A stretch of DNA of 64,000 bases from Megalonaias nervosa (lineage: Eukaryota; Mollusca; Bivalvia; Unionida; Unionidae): contig JAECUM010001809.1 in assembly GCA_016617855.1 (NCBI GenBank), forward strand, positions 62,001-126,000, given 5' to 3'. The position numbers and the translations under genes are program-made. Of the stretch, positions 25,701 through 37,781 are shown piece by piece; the first letter of the stretch is position 1; each line of letters opens with the position of its first letter. The notes below the pieces were generated by a model, which worked only from the letters and a program-made list of their open reading frames with translations, was not told the DNA's origin and ran no database searches.

Positions 25701-26807
25701 AAGTGGGCTAGTTGAATGAAATGCACAGCCCCTCTAAACAAACTTGGATGAGCCAATAATTTTGGGGGAATAACTCCATCCAAGTGTGGTGAAAGAGGAA
25801 TCTGGCACCCACAAGGGGATCAACATCAGGTGGGAGGAATGGCAAGTCACTGACAGCTAATAGGAAGCTCAGGGGAGGAGAAACTTTTTTCTTGTTCCCC
25901 CTCCCGGCCACCTGTAACTCATGTGGTCTTCAAAAGATTGCCCTTGTTGTTGGGCACTGGCTCTGCAATCTTACTGATTGTAATTGTCCCTTCTCTGCTA
26001 CAATGCCTGATGGGGTCCTGCAGAGATAAGGAGCTGAAAATGCAGCTCCTCCAGTGCTACCTACTTTCTGACGTACTCAATCTGACCATCAAACAAAAAT
26101 GAGAAACTGAATGGGAAGGGATGTATGATCACTGAATGATGATATTTGAGTGAAGAAGGGATCCAAACCCAATGTTCATTATATACTGATATTCAAAATT
26201 GCAGAGCTATTTTCAGTAAGGGACAACTTTAATTACTGATCATAACATGCCATTATTGACAACAAATAGTAAGAAAAATGGTGCAAACATCACATAAATG
26301 TAGAAGTCTGCAAAAAAAGCACCATTATTCACACACTTTACGAACCTCCCACCTCTCCATTACACATATATGCATGAATTCCCCATCCTTCTAATTATCC
26401 GTCTAATTCTCTCTAAATTATGAAACTGTTGTGAACACATACAGACCACTCTTGATCATATCCCAAAGTCTTTAGTTTCTATCCTAAAAGGCACTGGAGT
26501 TGTTTAACATTGGCATGATGACATTAATTGCAGCCTGTTCTTTAAAAACTCCTAGGGTTAATAACTGACAGGTGCTATAATGATAGGAAACGGTATAAAG
26601 GTGTATATTTTCAGTAACTAATAATGATAGTTGTGCAAATTATACTGTCCTGAGAATTCCTTAAACTAGAAGTATGTACATGGAAAATATATTCCACCTG
26701 TCTGAGTAACTATCCTGAATCAAAAACTTAACCAGACAGACTGAGCGACAGGCAAAGCCCCTACTATATTCATTGAGGGGTAAAAAATGACCAGATATTA
26801 AATGTAC

Positions 26808-26941
26808 CTGTCCAATGGTAACCATGGTAACAAAGGAATGATGTGATGGCAGCAACTGCATTTGCCTCCTGGTGGGATGTAAGGTGAAGGACAATGTTCC
26901 AACTCTGTCCAGCCTGCCTTGCTTTGGACTGTAACATTGGC
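26808..26941 (-). CDS. host gene exon, unidentified protein
   Basis: A 134-bp exon with acceptor ttgtcttttcatgtcaag and donor GGACAG|GTACAT. Two frames are open. The one matching the phase of the exon ending at 28,303 reads (after one base) MLQSKARQAGQSWNIVLHLT, then SHQEANAVAAITSFLCYHGY, and leaves phase 1, which fits the exon at 21,392. The other frame has a CPSPYIPPGGKC patch and also looks natural, so the choice rests on phase. The product is not recognised. Confidence 0.6.
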
Positions 26942-27049
26942 CTTGACATGAAAAGACAATATAACAAAATTTGCATTGTGGTATGTCAAAAATTTGCTGG
27001 AGCTTGGTTCACCTAATTCATTTAATATTCAGAAGAATGAGGAGTTAGG

Positions 27050-27420
27050 TTTTGTATATAATGTATTTTGGGTGGGTACCAATGAGTAGGATTTCCTACA
27101 AAACATATGTTGAGTTGGTAACAATTAGAAGGATTTTCTATATATCATATGTTAAGTGGGCAAGGGTGGGTTTCCTACCTTTGGTGAGTGGGTAAAGATA
27201 TGGTGGATTTTTACACAAGGTATTCTGATTGTGTAAGGATGAATAGGGTTTTCTCCATATCATACATTATGTAGGCAATGATGAGTTGGGTTTCCTACCT
27301 ATGATGAGTGGGTAAGGACAATTAGGATTTCTACATAACATATTGTGAGTGGGTATGGATGAGTATGATTTCTACTTATCAATGAAGAGTGAGTAATGAT
27401 GAGTAGGGTATTGCTTGTCA
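27050..27420 (+). repeat. degenerate tandem repeat, about 45-60 bp unit
   Basis: Repeated motifs gagtgggtaaggatgagtag, gggtttcctac and cata-catatgtt recur with variable spacing, about seven copies. It is strongly diverged and non-coding. Confidence 0.55.
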
Positions 27421-28302
27421 CCAAGCAAGGCAGCTGCTAGCCCCAGATAATTTTTGTGCATAGAAACAATGGAGGGTGCCCTTTGTGCATAAAACCAATC
27501 AAGGGTGTCTTGTGCATATATGCATCCACAGATCTGAACCCTCTTCTTAACATATATCTATGATATCATTCAAGATACGTTAGAGTTTTATGAAATTATT
27601 CATTACATGCATCAACATGGGCAACTGTAAACATATTGTGAATGTATGTACATACAGTGGACTCTGGCTCAAGTTGAACCTAACCATGATCTTGTAGGGA
27701 TGAAACTCCAAAAAGAGGAGAACAGGATTACGATGTTACGGCTTCATGCTCACATAGATGAAATAGAAAAGTATAAGCACTCTGTGAAATACAGTCTCTG
27801 GCATTATCATGAAGTAATAATAGGGTACTGTGTAATATGTAATATGTATATATCCTTAACACATAATATTATTATTACATAATGTCATGTAGTCAAAAAC
27901 AGTACTTACCAAATTAAAGGGTCAATGTTATAAAGAAGTACATTTACAGTGAGGGAGCAATGTAGAAATAGTATCCTGACATTTTAACTAAGCTAATGAT
28001 GTAAAAAGAAATGTGACTTTAAAAACCTGAAAACAGCACATTTAAATTTTTCACAACAATACAATTAGAGTATAAATTTAAACTTACGATATTATTTTGC
28101 AAATGTTTCAGTTCAGTACAGCTACTGGTGTAGACTTTTGAAATCTTGAACACAGAAGCTAAACATTGTTGATGATAACAATCATTACACCCACATCAAC
28201 ACACCCATGAAACAATACCTATCACTTGTGTTTCACAGGTAGTATAAAATATGCCTTGTCATTTGCTTCACTCCAGCAACCAATAAACAAAAAATAACAA
28301 AC

Positions 28303-28492
28303 CCTTGGTCATAGGCACTAGCAATCAAGACCAGCATCTGTTCATTAACTTCATTGATCTGAGCATCAGAGTATCGAGATTTCTCCAAGGCTGTGTCAGC
28401 TGCCAAATGGTGAAACTTCACACCCTTCTCTATATCACCAAACTGAAGGCTCATCCGGGCAACTTCACTCAGATACATCGCTTTGTGACGAC
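28303..28492 (-). CDS. host gene exon, TPR-like helical segment
   Basis: A 190-bp exon with acceptor ttattttatcttag before 28,492 and donor CCAAGG|GTTTGT. The frame reads RHKAMYLSEVARMSLQFGDI, then EKGVKFHHLAADTALEKSRY, a helix-turn-helix pattern with the small/large residue spacing of a TPR-like repeat. It ends in phase 2 and fits the exon at 26,941. Its start phase does not fit the donor at 32,565 directly, so at least one exon between them is missed (the candidate at 31.6 kb does not solve it). The gene is not identified. Confidence 0.7.
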
Positions 28493-28513
28493 CTAAGATA
28501 AAATAATAATCGC

Positions 28514-28606
28514 TATAGAATGTAGAATTCATTACACATTCTGTTTATTACTGCAGTCTATAGAATGTAGAGTTCATTACACATTCTGTTTATTACTGAA
28601 GTCAGT
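28514..28606 (+). repeat. 46-bp tandem duplication
   Basis: The block tatagaatgtagaattcatt followed by acacattctgtttattactg occurs twice in tandem with one or two differences. The first copy overlaps the intron side of the exon at 28,492. Confidence 0.8.
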
Positions 28607-28619
28607 ATTTCTTGCAGTA

Positions 28620-31290
28620 GATAAGAAATGACTTTAAGGAGATGTTATAAATTACAAAACATCAACAATTACAACAAAAACATGAATGCATGTATTCTGT
28701 ACAACATCATGTCTTCAAAGTAAAATGTGAAAACCTGATGCTTTCTCTTACATTTAGATGAATTTTTGTTGAATGTGCATTTTTGTTGGACTTGATGCTT
28801 TCACAATTTCTAGTAATGGCAGCCAAATTTTATTATAAGAATGGATTGATATTATTTCTACAGATCTAAAAGATTTCCATGCTCTGTTTCAAACTTTGGT
28901 TGAGACTGGTCCAGTGGTTTTTAGAAGAAGTTGAAATTAGCAAATGCTGATGTATGATGCACAATACACAATGGATAACAGATGACAAATGAAGGGTAAT
29001 TGTTAGTTCCCTTGGCTTTACATTCATGTGAGCTGAATTATTTGGCACCATCACCAAATCAAATGCTGTAGCCCACAGCTACATACTCAACTTTTTGTTC
29101 AGTCTCTAGATTGGAAAATAAGAGGCCCAAGGTCAGTCACCTGCTCCACCACTAAGGCTAATATCACAGCATTTTGTGAAAAGACTTGGGTTAGTATGAT
29201 GTATTATGAATTTAGAGGGTATTTTTATTTTTGCAATGGCAGCCATAGTGGCTGTTTAGTAGTTATAATGAAGAAGTCCTTAAACTTTTCACATTTTAAC
29301 TCATTCTGGTCATGTTCCAATCGCTGGGGTCTTAAACTACATAACAAGAAAGAGCAATAGCCAACAAGATTTGTATAATTTAAAATATTAATTTATTTTA
29401 CTGAAATACAAAGTGAGCGAATTAAAAAATAACATACAGTATGGTGAACGAGTTCCTAAAATCCTAAAGTTCAGGCAATTCCAATAGTTCCAAGTAGTCT
29501 GTAATCTGAATAATACATTTCAAAGGTATTCTGAATGATAACTGTAACATACTGATGTACCAACAATGCAGAAGAATCACTGTTATAAATGTCTTTAAAT
29601 GAAATCATGGTAAATCCAAATGAGATATAAATCCAAATGTCCTTGAATGTTTCACAATAAATGCGCACAACTATTATAATATCCAAAAAAATCTTTGAAT
29701 AAATGTTACAACACTGCAATTCCAATGATTAATTATCCTAAAAATTGAATCTATCAGCTCAATGTATCTCTTTCAAAACCAGTAGTAATATCAAGAATGA
29801 TTAATTCTGTGTAAGAATCTCATACATACTAAGCTAATACACACTAGAGAAAATGCAATATTGGGGTTTTAAATGAATCATTCTATAATTTCAAAATAAT
29901 GATTTCATTTCGTGCATAAGGATATCCCAATACATCACATTCTGTTGGGCATGTCAACCACATGAGACTGAATTCCCATTTTTGCTTCAAATAAAACAAC
30001 ATTGAAATTTCAACAACTTTGTTAATCTTTCAAAAACAGATAGATCCATCAGTAAACATATGCATAAACAAATGGATACAGAAAGTCATAAGCAAGTACA
30101 AACATGTAATGATTTTCAATTTTTCATGTGCTAAAGTCAATCATCTGGTTATTGCTCAAGTTAAAAAGCCAATTGGTAATACATAATTTCATATTTCTAA
30201 AAGCATTTCAAGAATACTTGGTTCTGACACTGAACACACAAAGTCAGGTTTTGTTAGGCACATGTTTCTTTTTAATACAATGAAGATGAAACAACACCGA
30301 TGAATAGTTCTAGCTTTCATATAATATAATCATCCTCTGTACATCATCATCTACACCACAAATACAATATTTGACTGTACAAATTAAAAATCACTTATCA
30401 ACTGTCTTTGGCACAAGCACATGCTTTTGCAAAAAGTATTTGTACATAAACGGTCTGGCATAATACACATACTATATAATTTTAATTCCATAAATGATAT
30501 TGTATCCCAAAAAGCATTGTCCACAAATACTTTCAAGGAGAAACAATCTTGGGGACACCATAAAAAAATAAATTTAAAAAAAAATTACAATACTATCTGT
30601 CAGAATTAGCTGCATTTCCATTTGACTGTAATATGCACAATTGCAGTTCAACTACACAATTTTATATTGTCTTTTGTCAAATGGAGGGACTTAATTTAAA
30701 GTATAATCTAAGTATCATTTCAATGAAGTTAATATCCTTATCAATGATTAAATCAGAATTTTATCTTGAATATATTAGAAGTTGACAAAGGTTTGTTCAG
30801 GAAGCAAAATAGCAGCGCAAGGTGCGCATGCATTGCATTATGTGTATATACATGTAATCAAGGTGTCTTTGAAAACTACCCATATATGACTCCTCTGTAA
30901 AAGCGCAAACTATGATGCTAGAATACTAGCATTAAAAAATGTAATTAACTAAATGACCTTTACAAAACTCATTGTTATGAAAATAATATACATATCATAG
31001 ACATAAATAACACCTCCCTTCATAAAAAAAAAAGATTTATGCCAAGCCAAATTTATACAAGTTAGAAAACCAGTAAGTCAGTCCTCTGCTTATAGTCATG
31101 TGTTAGCTGTCAATCAGTAGAGAAATTAGTGTTTTGTCATGGTGCAGAAAACATAGATCGGTGGTTATTTTAAGACAGTGATGATATCATTTATCAGATA
31201 GGTTCAAATGAGCAGGAAACAGTACTTGTGTTTAGAACATACAATTTGGGATGAACAAAATATGCATATTTTATCATTTTGTTCAATAGT
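28620..31290. other. probable intron, no gene
   Basis: AT-rich sequence, including a long run of low-complexity AT at 29,700-30,800. No splice-bounded coding exon, RNA gene or recognisable mobile element was seen. Confidence 0.45.
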
Positions 31291-31298
31291 ACACTTAA

Positions 31299-31337
<39 letters not shown>

Positions 31338-31352
31338 CATCATCATCATCAT
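31299..31352 (+). repeat. (AAT)n-(ATC)n microsatellite
   Basis: An AAT triplet run followed by ATC triplets. The poly-Met/poly-Ile frame overlapping it on the minus strand is an artefact. Confidence 0.95.
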
Positions 31353-31576
31353 ACTGATATTCGGTGCATGGTATTCTTTCAAAACCAATTCTGCGCACAA
31401 TAAAGGCTCTGAAGTGTCTTTATTGTCACTTTTGAAGTAGATGCTATAATATCCATTGTGAGACAATGTTACCTTTAGAAAAGGCCAAATGACATTTTAT
31501 ACAGGTAAAAATCAGTAACACAGCATGTGTATAACTATGAAGTGGATGCTAAGAGAAGATGACATAGAAAACTTAC

Positions 31577-31716
31577 CTGTATGTATTCAGATGTAGTAAA
31601 ATTAACAGCAATATCAAATGAGTTTTGTATAACATGCCCCAGACCTGGAGTTATTATAACAGTTATAGCAACAAGTGAACACCATTGCGACCTATGCGGG
31701 TATGTACCAAAGGTGC
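31577..31716 (-). CDS. possible host gene exon, unidentified
   Basis: A 140-bp candidate with a perfect donor (ACAG|GTAAGT at 31,577) and a moderate acceptor (cgcacttag before 31,716). The single open frame reads GTFGTYPHRSQWCSLVAITV, then IQNSFDIAVNFTTSEYIQ, partly hydrophobic. Neither its start phase nor its end phase matches the neighbouring exon candidates, so it may be an alternative exon or a false positive. Confidence 0.35.
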
Positions 31717-32204
31717 CTAAGTGCGTGACGACAGCAAAGTGATAACATTGAAAATTTAGATACTTTGTAATCCACAAATAGAAAGAAAAGAAAAGTTAGA
31801 AATTTAAAGATGGAGTATACTTCCCTTCAAAGATGAAAGACATCCAGCTTGTTTAAGTTAAAAAACTTCCAATCAGCTTGCATTGCGAGGCCTCTCTATC
31901 TGTAGAGAGCATGTTACTCAGCACTAGTGGAAGTAGTTACTGATCATTTCATTGGACTTGGCATCAATCCCAGAATTAAGGAAATATCACTCAATCTAAC
32001 TGCTACCTAGGCAGACAGATAACTTTTAGCTTTTTTAGCTAAAAAGTTTTAATCTGGGAGGGCTGGATTTACAGGGTAGTAGTAGTTCTCCTCAGGTTTT
32101 ATGATCTGATAAGGTATTTGAAGAATAAATAAATATTTCTCTGCTTTAGCTTGAACTTGAGACAACGTCTCTTTTGATTAGTGGAGACTGAAAACTCAAT
32201 CTCA

Positions 32205-32391
32205 GGGCTGTTCCATTGAAACATACATGGGACCCAGGGAAGGCACTTTTAAAGTGGGGGAACTCACTCATAGATGCAATTTAAAATTTCTTATCATTTT
32301 AATATGAACTCTGTGAAATCAAAGTACCCTGGCATATATTTTTTAAAAACTGCCTTCCCTGGGTACCATGTATGTTTAAATGGAACAGCCC
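32205..32391 (+). mobile_element. 187-bp MITE, TCA target duplication
   Basis: Begins GGGCTGTTCCATTGAAACAT and ends with the inverted form GTTTAAATGGAACAGCCC, flanked on both sides by TCA. It is the best preserved member of the family seen at 1,455, 7,880 and 19,914. It is non-coding. The 3-bp duplication suggests mobilisation by a PIF/Harbinger-like transposase (inference). Confidence 0.9.
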
Positions 32392-32564
32392 TCAGATTCC
32401 AAGTTTAATTATATCCAGGCCTGACTTGGATGCCACAACAGAACTTCAGCTTGGACTTGAACTTAAGTCTAAAATTCAGAGAGCTGACTGAACATTTAGT
32501 TCTCACTTAATATTAGCCAAATCAAATGTCTTAAGTTTAACTACAAGTATCATATTAATTCTAC

Positions 32565-32687
32565 TTGCTTCTTTTCTCTGCTTTGGCTAAGTTAATAAAC
32601 ATCTCAGTTGCAGACTGGATATTCCCTCGTGCCCACATCACATATGGCAGAGCGATGTCATATAAATGCTCAACAACTGTAGGAAAT
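32565..32687 (-). CDS. host gene exon, unidentified protein
   Basis: A 123-bp exon with acceptor ccttttatttcag and donor AGCAA|GTAGAA. After one split base the frame reads FPTVVEHLYDIALPYVMWAR, then GNIQSATEMFINLAKAEK. It starts in the phase left by the exon ending at 35,280 (CG+A). The pattern looks like paired helices of a TPR-like solenoid, but no family could be named. Confidence 0.72.
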
Positions 32688-32891
32688 CTGAAATAAAAGG
32701 AAACTAATAACTGAATACAAGTTCTTTTAAACAGCTTTGACTGAATATTTAGGAAACATTTGTATAGCCAAAACACTAAAGCATCTTGTTTAACACCACA
32801 CAATGATTATGGTGTATTACATATTACCCTTGTCCATTCCTCAGTGTAGACAAGTTCTGTATTTAGGTCAACCTCTGACCCACAAACTTGG

Positions 32892-32893
<2 letters not shown>

Positions 32894-32923
<30 letters not shown>

Positions 32924-33125
32924 AGGGTTTAACGCCATTTTTCAGCACACGATAGGCTATACATGGCGGCCAGTATTAATGGTGGAGGAAGAACCCGGGT
33001 AACCCCGGAAAGAACCACCGACCCACGAGAAGCTACTGGCAAGCTTTCTCACATACCCACATTGGCCGAATCCGAGACTCGAACCCACGCAGACAGAGGT
33101 GAGATGGCAGTGATCCGTAATGGAG
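32894..33125 (-). repeat. tRNA-Leu-like SINE with (AAC)n tail
   Basis: On the minus strand: ggatcactgccatctcacct, then ctgcgtgggttcgagtctcg, an RNA polymerase III B box (GGTTCGAGTC), then a body with ggccgccatgtatagcctat, and an (AAC)n 3' tail seen as GTT repeats at 32,894-32,923. It is truncated before the A box. The same body is present at 35.6 and 46.3 kb. Confidence 0.85.
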
Positions 33126-33539
33126 AGGAACTTGGATTGAATATTCATATACTATTTCTAGTTTATGTAATATAATTCTTTTTATTGACATGTCTTTCAA
33201 TCTAGATAATTATAAAAATGTCAACCAAAAACCAACATCAAACATTTTTAAAAATATAAATCACAGCTCAGGTGTTTAAAACAACCATTGGGGTGCTCTT
33301 TTTATAGAATATAAGCTGCACACATTCTGTATAGACCCACCTGTGGCCACATTAACACTATCAATTTATTTTTACCAAAAATAACACTGTTTAATGTAAT
33401 ACTTGCACAATTCACTTAAAAATTATTACTTATGTAAAAGTTAAAACTATGATAATAGGTGCTAACCAATGATGTCATAAAATAGTGTCCCAATCCCATG
33501 ATGCATGTACATACTAAAAGAGTTAGCTTTTTCTGTGGT

Positions 33540-34633
33540 GGGAACTCTTCATTTTCTTAATTCTCTCTCCATATATGGTCACACTCAATGAAGTACATGC
33601 AAGCGTTTCTCTGAGAACCTAATTGTTGACCATGTTTTGATAACTGACTTGCAGAAGTATTTGTTTTATTGTTGCACTGAATTAGAAGCTGGCCTCCTTT
33701 GAATTATTACATCAATTATGTCTTTTAAATCAAATAAAGGAGGTGGAATAAAAAAAAAATTTAAAGGCACGCAGATCGTACACACTTACAATCTAGCGGC
33801 CCCAGTTATATGTCAGGTGAATTCACTTCAGTTGATCAATCGAACACTGTTATAAATGTTATTGTGTATGCAACATAAACTACCTTAAATTAACCGACTC
33901 ATTCATAACTGTGACCAAAGATAGCAAGGCAACCAAGCGAAACGAATACTTCGTAAAATAAAGAGCTTGGTTTCACAGATATGGACCATTGTGGGCAAGC
34001 AATTTTCTGAGAATTCCTTAACTGGCACTTAAAGATATCCTCAAGGATGATAAGAAGTTTCACTATTTACTTTCAATGAAATCACGACATCAATATTGTA
34101 CTAATTGAACAATACAAAAATTGAGTTTCGATGGAACAGATTGTCTCATGAAGTAAATATCAGTAGTTTTTGAAAAAAAAGGAATCTTGTTTGGTGGTGT
34201 ATCAACAGTTAGGCTAGTTCCTGACTACGCTGACTCCCGACTTGGTCATATGCTATTAAATACTACTCCGGGAACCAGACTAATCAACAAAACAAAAAGC
34301 AGTGATGTAATACACATTTTCGCATACACGTGGTGGTTGTTCAAACCAGTTGGAACGATCTTTCACATGCTGGACATTTTGAAAATAAATGTTATTTATA
34401 CAGAATAACAAACAACTTCATTAGGAAAAGCACATTATTAACAATTATTATCGACGTGATTGTAAAATGAGGATTCAGTCATTAAACAGCGCAATTCCCT
34501 CCCCCCTTTGGTTTTCTCGATGTATAAGTGGATTTTTTCAATTCTGGGAGGTCCCTTGGTAACTCACACCCTCGCTTATAGTGCGGTCTAAGTTTGTGGA
34601 CCCCATTGTGCGTGAATTATTGAGGGAGAGGTG
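33540..34633 (-). mobile_element. Tigger/pogo-like non-autonomous element, inverted partial copy
   Basis: This is an inverted, diverged relative of the complete element at 43,938-45,509. It shares the terminal part ending ...gggagaggtg next to TA at 34,634, the gcggtctaagtttgtggacc block, the accagttggaacgat block, the cttggtttcacagatatgga block and the gcctcctttgaatt block. The other terminus is not recognisable near 33,540. No transposase frame survives. Confidence 0.75.
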
Positions 34634-34699
34634 TATATGATTCTTGAGACGTGCACATTATGTGAAACACAGTATATGAACTGTAAGTGCCCATTACCT

Positions 34700-35270
34700 A
34701 TAGTGGTCAAGGCAATTCACCTATAAATCCAGTAGCGCAAGTTCATGCCTTGTTTCTGATGCCTGATAGAAAGATCCACTTCTAAGATAAAAAACCCTGT
34801 AAATCCTTGTTTCTTATAGACTAGTGCTGCCACATATATTAATACCTGATTTACATATTTATGCCTATATCAAATCTATGCTACATCAAATAAAATGGTG
34901 TGGTCCCAGGTTCAATTCCTGGTTCCAACACATGAATACATAATTACTAACTTAAGGTCCAGTTTTGTTTGCTTTAAGAACTAAATTTCACCAACATCTG
35001 AGGTATCAAGAATCAATGTATTTTATTGTTAAAACTTGTTCATCCCTCAGAATTAAGTTCTAACTACAGCACTGTGACTACATTTCCTTCTATGGGTATC
35101 AATTTTCATCATCAGGGGAAAAAAATATATTTTCATTAGTGCTTTAATTTGTGAATTGAGGAATTGTTATTGTTGTGGTCTTTAAATTTGTGTTCTGCAG
35201 CAAAAAAACCCCCATTAAATCCTTAAAAATTAGTACTCAACAACTGCAGTAAATCGATAGTAACTTAACT
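34700..35270. other. intron, no feature
   Basis: AT-rich. It contains an isolated tRNA T-arm-like hairpin at 34,906-34,922 without the rest of a tRNA, and nothing else supportable. Confidence 0.45.
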
Positions 35271-35279
35271 CCATATTAC

Positions 35280-35427
35280 CGTTTTTCTAGAGCCTTTCTG
35301 ACCCTAATATACATGGTCTCTTTGGCAACCCTGGTGGCTTTCTCTTCTCCCAATATAATCCTTTTCTGTCCAACTAACTTCTCCGAAAATGTGTGTGGAA
35401 GCATAAGGTCAATGCAGGATGACAATG
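35280..35427 (-). CDS. host gene exon, unidentified protein
   Basis: A 148-bp exon with acceptor ctgttccatttcag and donor AAACG|GTAATA. Two split bases then LSSCIDLMLPHTFSEKLVGQ, KRIILGEEKATRVAKE and YIRVRKALEKR. Its start phase fits the exon ending at 37,782 (G+CA) and its end phase fits the exon at 32,687, which strongly supports the three being consecutive. The protein is basic and helical with no recognised domain. Confidence 0.75.
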
Positions 35428-35593
35428 CTGAAATGGAACAGCAAGTTATCTAGTAAACTTTCTATAAACAAGGTCATGAGACACAGTATACAAAAATTCA
35501 GACTAAACCTTTCAAAATAAAATCTTAACTTTAATATCATTCGAAATCATGCATACAATTTTTTAAAAACAAAATCAAATATTCTTGACCTTT

Positions 35594-35815
35594 ATGTTGT
35601 TGTTGTTGTTGTTGCTGTTGTAGGGTTTAATGCCATTTTCAGCACAAGATAGGCTATACATGGCAGCCAGTATAAATGGTGGAGGAAGAGTCCAGGAGAA
35701 CCCCAGAAAGAACCACCAACCCACGAGAAGCTACTGGCAAGCTTTCTCACGTACCCACACTGGCAGAGCCCGAGACTTGAACCCATGCAGACAGAGGTGA
35801 GATGGCAGTGGACCT
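35594..35815 (-). repeat. tRNA-Leu-like SINE with (AAC)n tail
   Basis: Same family and orientation as 32,894-33,125. Minus strand: ctgccatctcacctctgtct, B-box remnant gggttcaagtctcgg, body ggctgccatgtatagcctat, and tail as GTT repeats at 35,594-35,620. It is 5' truncated. Confidence 0.85.
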
Positions 35816-35829
35816 TTATGTACTTCTAA

Positions 35830-37310
35830 ATATACTCCTAGTAAAGTTAAAGCAGACCAATTTTTGTGTAATTTTGTGCATAAAAAGTTCATGATCATGG
35901 GGCAAGGGCTTGCACAATTTTTTAAAACTGCTATTCATCAATCTGCATGAAAGACAACACTGTGACTAAAATTTGTTTCATTTTTTAAAAATTGTCCATC
36001 CTAATCCACCCACCACTTTTCTGGTCAAATGGCCAAAAAAGTGGACAAGTAATTTTCTTTCAGCTTTGAAACGCATTATAGTGATCTGTAAGAAAATTGG
36101 GTCAATACATCAACAAAATGCCATCAAGTTATTCAAGTACTGCAGTTACCTAAAGCAGCCACTTCATTTTTCCTTTTGTCAGTCTCACATAGAAAAAAAT
36201 ACATGTTCATGCAAATGCTTTTATCTGTGGAGAACATGAATGAAAACACACATGATGGTAGTACAGAAACAGGTCTGCAGTTCTGGTCTGGAAATCATAA
36301 AACTTGTAAGACTCAGATTAAACTTGATTTCATTTGAGCCAAACATAACTAACTTTAATTTGTAATGTCACTGCTGATTAGTTTCTTTTGTTTCGTCAGA
36401 TAACAATCTAAAATAAGTGCATGAATTAATGAGGACTGCCAATAGCACCGAACCTGATCTGTTGACAACTGCAGATCTGTGTCTGTATTTTTCACAGCTG
36501 TGTGCATGTCCTAGTGTGATTAATATTTTTAGAGGTAAAGAAGTGGGCATATGTCCTTTCCTGCTATAATGTTATCCTGTGTGCCCTAAAGCCAGCCCTT
36601 ACTATCCTATGTAGGTCAGTAACAATATCACCATAAAACTATGTCATATCCTGACAGCAAAGGTTTCCTATATTTTTCCAGTGTATTTCATTTGACATGT
36701 CAATTTTAATGTATTAATACTAACTGAAACAATAAAGTATGACATCTAGATGATGGCAGTAAATTATTATACAGATAAAATATCCATAGGCCATCAAAGG
36801 GTCTTTATCTCTCCTCCCATCCCAAAAATTTTAGAAAATTCTAGCTGCAGAACTGACAATTCTGGATACACGTATGAAGAAGAATAATCGGAAGAAGACA
36901 ATAATGAACAAAAGATGAATATAAATCTTCAAAGGTCAATGTCTGGACCTCTTACGACCCTCATCTTTTTATCTAAAATGACATGCATATTCCCAGTTTT
37001 GTTGATCATGATGTGATAAAATCTATCACTAGTGGAAAATGAACCCAGATCATCTGTCTTGCTGTCAAGTACACATATCATTAACTTAACAGGCCAGGAC
37101 CAGTTAGACTGGGCAGTTAATGACCTAATATACCTCAAGCACAACAATGCTTTAGCCTACTCTGACCTTTGTCCTTGAATGTCACTGCAATTCACTTCTG
37201 AAAGCAGTTGAAATACATCTTACACCACAGTTAGGTGAGCAAAATTTAACAGGGATACAAATTCTAACTATTGCCATCAGCAATCAATGTGTATTTGATT
37301 TGGACTTTTA
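35830..37310. other. intron, no feature
   Basis: AT-rich, with short chance frames only. Confidence 0.45.
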
Positions 37311-37319
37311 AAGGAGCTT

Positions 37320-37607
37320 TAACAATTTTCCCGTCATATCGCTATGATGTCTGGAGCGTGACAGCTTATAGTGATGTCTAGCACTGGGGCGTCATGCTGC
37401 AGACATGTAGCATCATGTCCCACCCAGTCACATTATCCTGACAAGGGGATGACCAGTCCAAGTACTAACCTCTTAATGCTCCATGCTAAGGGAGGCAGAT
37501 ACTAGTACCATTTGTATAAGTCTTTGGTATGACTCTACTGGGGTTTGAACCCTCAACCTCCCGCATCCGAGGCAGACACTCTAGCCACTAGGCCACTAGA
37601 GCAGTCT
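37320..37607 (-). repeat. tRNA-derived SINE with A and B boxes
   Basis: The minus strand begins gactgctctagtggcctagt, with ggctagagtgtctgcctcgg (A-box region) and gagggttcaaaccccag (B box, GGTTCAAACC) at tRNA spacing. The body continues with ggttagtacttggactggtc, gtcaggataatgtgactggg and ctataagctgtcacgctcc. This body type is common in mollusc genomes, from general knowledge. It lies within intron 1 of the host gene, in the same orientation. Confidence 0.8.
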
Positions 37608-37781
37608 TACCATCAGGAATCAAACCCCACTGCAGTCAGGTGCACATATCACTAGACTAAAAAGGGTTAAACAAGCTAGGCTGGTAAGTAAACAAACCTA
37701 ATCTTGATCTTGCAAAATTTATTTAAATATGAAAAACAACTTTTAAGAAATGGGAAGAGGTGTCATTGTCAGTTGTCTTAC

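Noticed and set aside
27646..27882. Plus-strand frame of 78 codons
   Set aside because: No splice sites, promoter or recognisable domain; its start is in AT-rich sequence and it overlaps no other exon evidence.
31194..31466. Poly-Met/poly-Ile membrane-like frame
   Set aside because: Translation of the (AAT)n/(ATC)n tract on the minus strand.
34906..34922. tRNA T-arm (CCAGG-TTCAATT-CCTGG)
   Set aside because: A perfect 5-bp stem and 7-nt loop, but no D-arm, anticodon arm or acceptor stem can be formed upstream, so it is not a tRNA gene.
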